From NCBI GenBank assembly GCA_017654935.2, contig CM065690.1, forward strand, positions 27,828,030 through 27,892,029: a stretch of 64,000 nt of DNA, written 5' to 3'. Positions 35,644-47,000 of the stretch are shown here, one piece after another. The DNA is from Phymorhynchus buccinoides. Lineage: Eukaryota; Mollusca; Gastropoda; Neogastropoda; Raphitomidae. The notes under the pieces were generated by a model. The model saw nothing but the letters and a program-made list of their open reading frames with translations, did no database searches and was not told the DNA's origin. The translations under genes were made by a program, and so were the position numbers. Within the stretch, counting starts at the first letter, position 1. Each line of letters starts with the position of its first letter.

Positions 35644-36762
35644 TGAACCAAAGAAAATCACTGACATAATCTCTGAAAATAGATAATCACATGGCAGGGT
35701 ACTTGGCAGTGAATGTCTTTGCATTTGGTGGGAGTGAAGCGATGTTCTGGGCGAATGTAGTCTACACATTCGGCCATGGTGCCAGAAGAGTTGAGTTATT
35801 TCACATTCACAGGAGTGACCAAACACTACTAAGTCGTCACATCATACAAAACACTCCTCACTAGAACAATAACACTTTTCCAGCAGATTACTGTCATTCT
35901 GTGCTCACCCCCAAAATAGATGGAAAAGAAAGGATTACAAATCTGTAAGACAACTACTTATCGTCTATGCAAAAGGTGAACACAAAACACTGCATAGATG
36001 TATCGGACAAACAGAAGTCTGCTCTATCTCTAACTACATAGCAAAGAGTGAAGCCAATAGTAAACGTCAAAGTGCTGTACCGTCTTCCATACACAGTGCG
36101 CCACAAACTGGCCATTACAAATGACAGTTTCCGGCTATCGCTTCTTAAATGAGTTCCACTTCGATGTTTTCTTCTTCTTTGTTGGCACTGAACAAAACTA
36201 CGTAAAAACTTCTTGCAACAATCTTTACAACTTTTATGAGACATCTAAGCAAATGAGTTTCTTTCCATGCACTAACATACATACTTAACCACCAGCTCCT
36301 GATTTTCTTAAACTGTTGCAATGATTGTATTTGTCCACCTTTGAGACAAGACAAAAATGCAACCATTATAGACACCCATTTACAACCCCACCCACCCCCA
36401 TCCCTAACTAAAAAAAAGAAGAGACAAAAGTACAAAGGAAAAGGTTCGCCTATATACCTGTTCATGGCAATGCCCCTTCAATCTCCAAATAGCACACAAA
36501 CGTCTGCGCAATTGTCCACTGATAACATTTTTGGCCTGCTATTTTATGATTTACGATAACAATGAAAAATAACAAAAAACGCTAGCGTTAATGATAATGT
36601 GAAGCTAACGTTAAATAAACTAATCAAGATGAAGGGCAACGGCAAAAACCTGTAAGCCAAGTAAGTAATAATTGGTCTTTGGCTTTATTTGAGTAACTGT
36701 GATTTAAATTTATTGCTGTGTTGCATAGAGATGGAAACAGTAACTTGCACTTTTGTTTTTAA

Positions 36763-36885
36763 GTGTGTGTGTATGTGTAGTGTGGTGTGTTGTGTTGTGT
36801 GTGTGTGTGTGTGGTGTGTTGTGGTGTGTGTGTGTGTGTGGTGTGTTGTGTATGTGTGGTGTTGTGGTGTGTGTGTGTGTGGTGA
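36763..36885. repeat. GT-rich tract with GTGGTGTGTT motif
   Basis: Interrupted GT repeats built of GTGTGTGGTGTGTTGT blocks. Confidence 0.9.
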
Positions 36886-37407
36886 GTGAGACAAAGAACC
36901 AATAACAGAATAAGCCGTGGTTGATCAGTACCTTGGTCCAAGCTAATCAGTCTAAGTCAGTTCCTTTCACCCACACCCTGGCTGGCCCAGCTGAATATTT
37001 GTTCCAGTGACATCTGGTCGTATTGTTACTTTCATTCTCAAGACACTACCAGTCCTCATCCTCTAACTGCCAATCCACCATGTAACAAAGGACCGGGCCT
37101 TTCTCTATGAAGTTTCCATCACAGTTTAACCCTTTGAAATACATATCATTGATACCTTGTGCTAATTTCAGAGGCTTTTACAAACATCTAATAGTCAGGT
37201 GTTGCAACACTGCAAGCCAATTTCTCCCCTACAGGCATGCAAGCGGTTTATACTAAGCTCTGAAACCGCAAATCTTTCAAAATTTAATTGTTTCACTTAT
37301 ATCTGTCCCTAACATACAGAGGTACACATGATATATGCCATGATTGTTTATCTTCAAAGTAGTGACATTTTATCAAATACTAAACGCAAAATGTTTGATT
37401 TCAATAG

Positions 37408-37470
37408 GTTAGGTCAGATCTTCAGGGCAGACCGGCCTCGCGGCCTCTTGATGTGCCCTTTCTTTTGATT
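37408..37470. repeat. Short repeat with GGCCTCGCGGCC palindrome, copy 2
   Basis: TTAGGTCAGATCTTCAGGGC, then CGGCCTCGCGGCCTCTTGAT. Only about three differences from 7650-7712 despite 30 kb of separation. Confidence 0.6.
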
Positions 37471-37875
37471 GTTCGTTTTAGTGATTTTGCTTTGCAAGTT
37501 GATTAGATAGCTTCCTTTGAGATGGCTACTTTTTCTTTCTATACATGTGTGTGTTTCTTTTGAAGCTTTGACATTTTTTTCCCCCTTGAGTTGCAAGTCT
37601 AAAGTAGCCAGCAATTTCCAACTCGGGTCTGTGATTAGTGGACTGAACTCACTTTGTGGCAGCCTCACTGCCTAGAAAAATGCATTGTTACATAGTCTCT
37701 TCAAGGCATGGGTTCCAATAAAATCTCAAATTCATTACTAGATGTATTGGTTCACTAGCAAGCAATACACTCGGAAGAAAACTCAGCAATCGGTCACAAC
37801 GGACATCTGTGTTGGACGGTCCCAACCAGTTCCATGCGTACCATCCCCCGGTGGGTGAAGGGCGTGTCGGGTGGA

Positions 37876-38006
37876 TCATTCCACTTTGACGATTCCTCCC
37901 GGGCCGGCCAGACTGGTGTACCCCATCAGGTCCAGGTCAATCTGGCGTGCCGCCTGACGCCCCTCGGAGATGGCCCACACCACCAGGGACTGACCGCGCC
38001 GGCAGT
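37876..38006 (-). CDS. GOGAT terminal exon ([16 protein letters not shown]...)
   Basis: The acceptor is GTTGCAG|ACTGCC, completing the Asp of AAGD. It reads [20 protein letters not shown] then [17 protein letters not shown] and IVKVE, with stop TGA at 37876-37878. The length and ending fit the usual GOGAT C-terminus. Candidate AATAAA signals on this strand occur near 36709 and 36684 but are unproven. Confidence 0.9.
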
Positions 38007-41000
38007 CTGCAACAACAACAATGACAGTGACATAAGCTCTAAAAATAGACCAGCACATGGCAGGGGTGATTGCCACACACGTAAACAGACAGAAGGAGGA
38101 TGGGAAGAGGGAAGGAGAAACTTGACAAAAACTATAATCCTGGCCAAGTTTGGTGATAATATAAATGAAGAAGATGAAAAAACTGACTGCAGTACCTTTT
38201 GGAGTAACGTAAGAATGGTGGGTAGAAAAAAACAAGGTACCTGTGAAAAGGAGAAACTTCAACGTTTCGTGCCCTAAGCACTTCGTCATGAAGTGAAGAC
38301 AGCAAACAAAGTTGACAGGTTGTCGATTTTCTTCTTGTGAGTATAGTTCACAATCAATCCAAACTTCAACGTTTCGTGCCTTAAGCACTTCATCATGAAG
38401 TGAAGACAGCAAACAAAGTTGACAGGTTGTCGATTTTCTTCTTGTGAGTATAGTTCACAATCAATCCAAACTTCAACGTTTCGTGCCTTAAGCACTTCAT
38501 CATGAAGTGAAGACAGCAAACAAAGTTGACAGGTTGTCGATTTTCTTCTTGTGAGTATAGTTCACAATCAATCCAAACTTCAACGTTTCGTGCCTTAAGC
38601 ACTTCATCATGAAGTGAAGACAGCAAACAAAGTTGACAGGTTGCTGATTTTCTTCTTGTGAGCATAGTTCACACAATCAGCCCAAAATTCAATGTTTCGT
38701 GCCCTAAGCACTTCGTCATGAAGTGAAGACAGCAAACAAAGTTGACAGGTTGTCGATTTTCTTCTTGTGAGTATAGTTCACAATTAGTCCAAAGGTCAGT
38801 GGGAGAGAGATAGTGGGGGTAGTGGATAGAGTTGAGAACCGGTTCAAAAATCCGAACCGTTTTTTTTAACCAGTACTCGCTTCACTAGTTTCACTTATGC
38901 AAACACATATTTATTTGTCAGAATATTCACACACACGCACGCAAGCGCACACATACACACACACACGCACATAAAGAAACTCAACACGCAAAGCTATACA
39001 CCACCACAAACTAGAAACAGCTACTCTTGGTTTTCAAACACCCAATCTGCGCTGAGAATCAGTCTTGTTTTTCGAAAAGAATGCGTTATTCTAAGAAGAA
39101 ATGTACTTTCAGCTTGCAGTTAAGAACCGGTTCACAGCAACTCAAACTGGTTTTTCGAACCGCGAAAGTTTAGCACCGGTTTCCCCCCCACTTCTAGTAG
39201 TGAACACACGAAGGTTGACGTACCTCCGGCGGCGTAGAGTCGTGGCAGGGAGGTGTTGTACTTGCCGGTGGGGGTGGCCAGGTTTCCGCGCTGGTCCTTG
39301 TCCACGGCCAGCTCCTTCAGGATGGCGTCCTCAGGCCCCAGGAACCCCATGGCCAGCAGCACCAGGTCCGCCTTGAACACCTTCTCCGACCCTGGACAGG
39401 GAGGAAAGGACCCCACCAGCTTTAACCCTTTCACCGCCAATGTCGCATTTTAGCACCACAATCTCCTCCGAAGTCGGAGTGTGGCTGCCCACGTGTCGGG
39501 GGTAATCAAAAATGGTCACATACGTAATGTTCTCATCCCTAGCTGGTGCATTTGTACCATAGTGTTCAAGTAATTTGGCTGTTGGGATGATCCCTGGAGT
39601 CTTTAAGCCAGGGTAAGACAAAAAAACAAAGCACCACAATGGTTTAACACCCATGTCACTAAAAGGCATCAAATCAGGGTCTGTTATTCAAAGACCCTGT
39701 TTTCTTAATTTGGGAAAGGTAAGGATAGACCTAATGTGATATATGTCACAGAGGATTTCGCAATATTGCAGAAATATTTTTTCTCTACCCAGTTCAGTTT
39801 AATGGTATTTTTTGGCTGAAAAATGGCTGGCAGCGAAAGTGTTAAATTCATTTTTTCTGATGATATCTACAATCTAGCACGTCTATTGTCGTGACACTGG
39901 CAAACTTCATGAATCAATCAACATCAAATCATCTGCGCTGGGATCGTAGAAGAAAAGTTAGGCACGATAACACTCTTGTTTCCATAGCAATAACTACACA
40001 CTCCTAGTCTAAGGTGAATGCCCCAAAATGCTATCGAAGGCGATGTAGTGGACACTTACTTGAATACTGGGGATTATAAATGCTAAAACCAGCTGCCTGG
40101 TGGTATTTGAGAGAGAATAACACTATTCCTTGCTGTGAAGTTGAGATCATATTGCACGACTTGAAAGCAAATTAGACCTATAAGCGTTTGTTTTATTCTT
40201 GTTCAACATTTTGGATATAAATTTAGTGATTGCTCAATTTTCGCCTACTTACGGTAAACATTCATGATGAAAAACTCAAGGGCTTCACTTACTACAGAAT
40301 TAAAAGAACACGCTGATGTCAAAGTAAATACAGACAAACCCCTATTTTATGACCCTCTGTTAAGCGACCACCTCTCATTTGAGACCGGATTTGTTGGCAC
40401 AGATGCATTTTACTATGTAAACGACCTCTCTTAAACGACTTCCTCTAAAATGCGACTTACGACCGCCATTTTGTTGGTTTTTACGACCGTTGCTGTCGTC
40501 TGCATAGACTTCGAGCAAAGGGAAACAACCACAATCAAGGGCCTGAAAGCGGAGTCGCTTCCCTTGTTGTAGAAAAGATGGCGGAAAGCGTAGGAAAAGC
40601 ACGAAAACCACTGACTTTGAAAAAGAAAACCATTGACTTTGGACGAGAGTGGAGGTGATTAAAAGAAATCGGCAAAGTGAAACTGTAATATCGATTGCAC
40701 AATCCTATGGAGTTGAGAAAGACCCAAATCCAGTTTTAATATGTCATTGTATGTGTGCATGAAGAAGGGAGTATGAACTGTGCTGAACGTTTTCTTTCTA
40801 CGGCTGCCAGTGAAAACCTCCGTCATACGACCCCTCCAATTTACGACCGATTTTTCCGGACATTTTAGAAGTCTTAAAATAGAGGTTTGTCTGTAGTCCT
40901 AAAAAATTATGTTAATAGCATTAGCTAATGCCACAAAAAAAACCCACGTTGCACAGTCATGTTTTTTTTCTTTTATGCCAAACTAATCAAAGTGTTGAAT

Positions 41001-44000
41001 GTGGCCATGCATGGTGAAGAAGAAAAAAAGTGCATCTTGAGTTCAGTGCATTATAATATGATGCTGAAAGGTTAAGATAGATCTCTGAGCACACCCTGTA
41101 GGCAAACATGCCCAGTTAGCTTTCCTGTGGTCAAGAAAGGCTTCTCAATAGCTAGGTAAGTGGCAAGGACAGGGCAAGGAAAGGTATTACATCCATCAAC
41201 ATTTACTACAGGGTAAATTTGAATGCTTCTACGATTCCTCAACAGTAGACAGCCCACAAAAGCAGACACTGTACTTTGAGGTTTACTGGTTTTGAGTATT
41301 TACTGATTGTCTTCCAACTGCAGCAATGCATGAGTAATAGAACTGATTTTCCAAATTCTCTTCTACTCAAAGTGATACCATACAGTACCCACCTTCTACA
41401 TCCTTCATGACGAAGCGTCCTGCCTCGTTCTTCTCCCACTTGATCTGCTTGGTTTTCACCCCGCTCACGTTGCCTGACCCGTCACCCACAAACTCCTGTC
41501 AACACACAAACATTGGCGGCATGAAAGATCACAAATAACACTGGATCAGTTTGGTTTTCACCCCGCTCACGTTGCCTGACCCGTCACCCACAAACTCCTG
41601 TCAACACACAAACATTGGCAGCATGAAAGATCACAAATAACACTGGATCAGTTTGGTTTTCACCCTGCTCACGTTGCCTGACCCGTCACCCACAAACTCC
41701 TGTCAACACACAAACATTAAGCATGAAAGATCACAAATAACACTGGATCAGTTTGGTTTTCACCCCGCTCACGTTGCCTGACCCGTCACCCACAAACTCC
41801 TGTCAACACACAAACATTGGCAGCATGAAAGATCACAAATAACACTGGATCAGTTTGGTTTTTACCCTGCTCACGTTGCCTGACCCGTCACCCACAAACT
41901 CCTGTCAACACACACACACAGGCAGCATGAAAGATCACAAATAACACTGGACCAGTTTGGTTTTTACCCTGCTCACGTTGCCTCACCCGTCACCCACAAA
42001 CTCCTGTCAACACACACACACAGGCAGCATGAAAGATCACAAATAACACTGGACCAGTTTGGTTTTTACCCTGCTCACGTTGCCTCACCCGTCACCCACA
42101 AACTCCTGTCAATACACACACACAGGCAGCATGAAAGATCACAAATAACACTGGATCAGTTTGGTGCTTACTCAGCACACACACACCAGATCCATTACCC
42201 ACAAACACACAGACAACATCTCCGCCATGGTCAATTCGTGTACCTTAAGATCTTACAACACAAAACCCGTTTTATACAAAGTTTCATGTTTTGAAGTGTA
42301 AAGCAAAATAAGATAGTGATAAAATGAATTGACTTGACCACAAAAACGAATGAAAGGGTACGAATAGTCCAGCTATTCAAGTAAAGAAAGCAGAGCTCAA
42401 ACGACAATGACAGGGCAGTGGTGGTAGTGAGGAGGAAAAAAACCAACATTTGCTAAACTATCAAGATAGATTTAGCGCTGTATAAATGCTGTACATTGTT
42501 AAATTTGCCTGTAAGTGTTGTGACTCACGGTGCTCACGATCTCGAAGATGCGGGGGTCGCGGCCCCACTTGAGCTGCACCTCCTCGTGGCCGTAGTCCAC
42601 GCGGAAGATCTTGGGCCACGTGGGCCAGGGGTTGTTGGCCTCGCGCGACGGCGGGGGCTTGGGCAGGATCTCGAACGTCGTGATGCTCTTTGCTCCCTGG
42701 TAGCCACAAAAATGCAAAATGAAAAGGTTCTCTAGGTTTGACAAACAGGCAAACTCATTGGAACTCAGTCTTCCCTTCAAAAGTTAAAGACCTGAAGAAA
42801 AGTCTGTCGTATTTGCTGATCCATACTATTTAGTACTTCCAGAGTTTATGCTCCTAAAATTTAGAACAAACAATAACTTGCCAGTAAATGCATTGCACTA
42901 TGCAGGTACACTTACATGCAAGGTAATTTGTGAAAATTGTAATGTACATGATGTGGCAGATGAGTCCCAACCACTGTTTGTCCTTTTTTGAAGCTGAAAG
43001 AAAGATATGTCTTCCTTGGTTCTTTTTTGTGCGGCCAAATGCTTATAAATTTAATGCATTGTTTGTTTCAAGAAATAAGAAACTTTTAATGAAATTTAAG
43101 CACTTAGTTATTGCTATAAACAGTTCTTTTTGATAATTTGTAAGGACAAAATGTCACAATTTTTTGTTCTTTTGTATTAAGTTACAGGTTTATTTGTCCA
43201 GTCTTATCTATTTAGTATTTACATGTTGATACTGTTGATCTATTCTAAAGGGATATTATGGACATAACTCCCTTCTGATGTGTGAATGTTTCATTACGTG
43301 TGTGCATTATTTTATATTTCTGTGCTGCATCCCTCCACAGAAAATTTTAAACAATTCGGTGCAACAATTAGCGAGATATCCTTGTGATAGACAGACAAAA
43401 AAACAAAAAATCTGTGACAAACTTATACTCCTTTGCTGACTAAGGTCGGACAAAGAACAAACATCTCCCACCACAGACCTGGGATTCACAATATTTTTTA
43501 ATTCACCAGCACTAACATATACATTTTTCGTTAGTTTAGAATCCAGTCCCATAGGTAATTATTTATAACTTAAAAAAAATTATTATTGAAGAGGAAGGGA
43601 AATGATGGGAGGAGGAAGAGGGAAGGAGGGAGGCGCTGTTCTTTGTTTTTTTTAAAAAGATTTTTGTTATTGTTGTTGCTTGGTTTTGTAACTGCTTCTA
43701 CAGTGCAGGTCTATCCATTCATAATAATAGATACTCACATGCATATACAGATATACACACATACATGCACACACTCACATGCCTGCATCCAATCTCACAA
43801 ACATAAAAAAAATGTTCCCGTCTAACATCACGAGAAGTGGATAGACGTTAAATGAAAGACACACACACACCTGTCTGAGGGAGGTGGCGATGCAGTCACA
43901 GCCGGTGTCGCCCCCTCCGATGACGATGACGTCCTTGTCCTTGGCGGAGATGTAGGGGTGCGGGGGGTTGTCCTCAGCCTTCTGCTGGTGCCGCTGCCAC

Positions 44001-47000
44001 TTCTCCAGGAAGTTCATGGCAAAGTGGATGCCTTCCAGGTCGCGACCTGATCGCCCACCAAGCGCAACAAACCATCAGGGTTGAGGGATAGTTGTAAAGA
44101 AAAAACAACATTAAAAGGCGAATGTTAAGAAAAGCTCCCTCCTCTGCCCCTTCCATTCATTTCAGAGGGTTTCAGGTTAGGGTTAGGGTCAGTTAAGTGT
44201 CAATCTCATAACATACCATAATTTTGTGTGTGTGTGTGAATTAGACAGTTAGGGTTAGGGATAGGAATAGGGTTTTGGGATAAGGTTAGGGATAGGTTTA
44301 GGGTCAGTTTAGTGTCAAATAAACAAAAACATAAACGTTGATGACTAAACTGACCCTAATCCCATACCAATCCCTATTCCTAACTTGAAACCGTCTGAAA
44401 AGAATGGAAGGGGCAGAGGAGGGAGCTTTTCTTAACATTTGCCCGTTTAAAAAAGCAACACAACCATCAAAATGATGGTGGTGGTTGTCATCGCAGGTAA
44501 ATCAAGAAGAAATAAATATGAGATCACTCACCTCCACTGTTCTCTTTTGGACTTAAAATGCTAGCAAGACCCAGTCCCAAATTTGAACAAAGGAAAACAA
44601 AACAAACAAACAAACAACCAAAACACAAAAGGGTGTAAACTTGTGAATGAACCATCGGACACAAGCCAGAAGGAAGAGAGGTGATGGGGTGGGGATAGAT
44701 TGGGGTGGGGGGTGGAGGTGATGGGGTGGGGATAGATTGGGGTGGGGGGTGTGGAGGTGAGGTTGATGGGGTGGGGGGTGGAGGTGATGGGGTGGGGATA
44801 GATTGGGGTGGGGTGTGCTGCACTGACCGGGGATGGTGAGGTGGAGGCCAGAAGGAAGAGAGGTGATGGGATGGGGATAGATTGGGGTGGGGTGTGCTGC
44901 ACTGACCGGGGATGGTGAGGTGGAGGCCAGAAGGAAGAGAGGTGATGGGGTGGGGATAGATTGGGGTGGGGTGTGCTGCACTGACCGGGGATGGTGAGGT
45001 GGAGGCCAGAAGGAAGAGAGGTGATGGGGTGGGGATAGATGGAGGTGATGGGGTGGGGATAGATTGGGGTGGGGTGTGCTGCACTGACCGGGGATGGTGA
45101 GGTGGAGGCCAGAAGGAAGAGAGGTGATGGGGTGGGGATAGATTGGGGTGGGGTGTGCTGCACTGACCGGGGATGGTGAGGTGGAGGCCAGAAGGAAGAG
45201 AGGTGATGGGGTGGGATAGATAGGTGATGGGGATAGATTGGGGCCAGGGGAAGAGAGGTGATGGGGTGGGGATAGATTGGGGTGGGTGTGCTGCACTGAC
45301 CGGGGATGGTGAGGTGGAGGCCAGAAGGAAGAGAGGTGATGGGGTGGGGATAGATTGGGGTGGGGTGTGCTGCACTGACCGGGGATGGTGAGGTCTCTGG
45401 GCCAGAAGGAAGAGAGGTGATGGGATGGGGATAGATTGGGGTGGGGTGTGCTGCACTGACCGGGGATGGTGAGGTGGAGGCCAGAAGGAAGAGAGGTGAT
45501 GGGGTGGGGATAGATTGGGGTGGGGTGTGCTGCACTGACCGGGGATGGTGAGGTGGAGGCCAGAAGGAAGAGAGGTGATGGGGTGGGGATAGATTGGGGT
45601 GGGGTGTGCTGCACTGACCGGGGATGGTGAGGTCTCTGGGCCAGAAGGAAGAGAGGTGATGGGATGGGGATAGATTAGGGTGGGGTGTGCTGCACTGACC
45701 GGGGATGGTGAGGTGGAGGCCAGAAGGAAGAGAGGTGATGGGGTGGGGATGATTGGGGTGGGGTGTGCTGCACTGACCGGGGATGGTGAGGTCTCTGGGC
45801 CAGAAGGAAGAGAGGTGATGGGATGGGGATAGATTGGGGTGGGGTGTGCTGCACTGACCGGGGATGGTGAGGTCTCTGGGCCAGAAGGAAGAGAGGTGAT
45901 GGGGTGGGGATAGATTGGGGTGGGGTGTGCTGCACTGACCGGGGATGGTGAGGTCTCTGGGCCAGAAGGAAGAGAGGTGATGGGATGGGGATAGATTAGG
46001 GTGGGGTGTGCTGCACTGACCGGGGATGGTGAGGTCTCTGGGCCAGAAGGAAGAGAGGCGATGGGATGGGGATAGATTGGGGTGGGGTGTGCTGCACTGA
46101 CCGGGGATGGTGAGGTCTCTGGGCCAGGTTGCCCCCAGGGCCAGCAGCACGGCGTCGTAGTCGCTGAGGAGGTCCTTGGCTGCCAGGTCCTTGCCCACCT
46201 CCACCCCGGTCTGGAAGCTGATGCCCTCCACCTTCAGCAGGTTCACCCGGCGCTGAACCACCTGAACGACCAGAGGTTTTAGAGTTAGCAAAATGTGAAA
46301 GAGTAACCATATTTTTCGGACTATAAGGCGATACTTTTTTTCACTTTTTTTTGAGACCCCTGCGCCTTATAATATGACTAATTAAATACAACAAAATTGT
46401 ACGATAACAAAATCTGAAATGTGGGGGTTGCGCATTATACAAAGGTAGTTGCTGACCTATCTTGCTGAAGCATTTTGCCTGTCCTGCCTCATGGATCACT
46501 TGAGGAGAGAGCTTTTAAATATAAATTAATGGTCATGTTCAACCTGTAGTAAGCATCTTTTAGCATAAGCTAAGCACTGATTTTGATGAATTCACGGATT
46601 TCACTGGATGGAACACCATCAGCGCCAAATGTTTCCAGCATGTGCAAAATGTTCCATGTGTTTTAGTTATCGGATTAAGGACTGATTTGTGCCTGAATCG
46701 GCGTTGTAATATCTTCCAAAATAACCCTTGTGTATGTGTGTGTGGGGGGGGGGGGGGGGGGGGGGGGGGGGTTGGTCAAGTTGGAGAGAGAGAGAGGGAG
46801 GGGGAGTCATGATTACAATTATCCTCACAGAAATACCCGACACCCGCTCACCTCCTTGCTGAGTTTCATGGTGGGTATTCCGTAGCGCAGAAGTCCTCCA
46901 ACCTCGTCGTTCCTCTCGTAGACCATGACCTTGTGGCCAGCCTGTCACCACAACCAACCAACCACTACAGTCAACACATCCCTTAACTTTTTCTCTACGT

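Larger units (their letters stand above)
34920..37875. other. Intergenic, 3' flank of GOGAT
   Basis: Apart from the element at 35381, the GT tract and the short repeat at 37408, I see only AT-rich sequence. Two AATAAA on the - strand (near 36709 and 36684) are candidate GOGAT poly(A) signals. Confidence 0.4.

Noticed and set aside
41496..42165. Alternative exons for GOGAT
   Set aside because: Copies have acceptors but end in shared non-coding sequence without the exon's donor, and read into stops.
44524..46291. 310-576 codon Pro/Ser/His-rich proteins
   Set aside because: They run across a clear donor site and through an array; the exon with its proper splice sites explains the conserved part.
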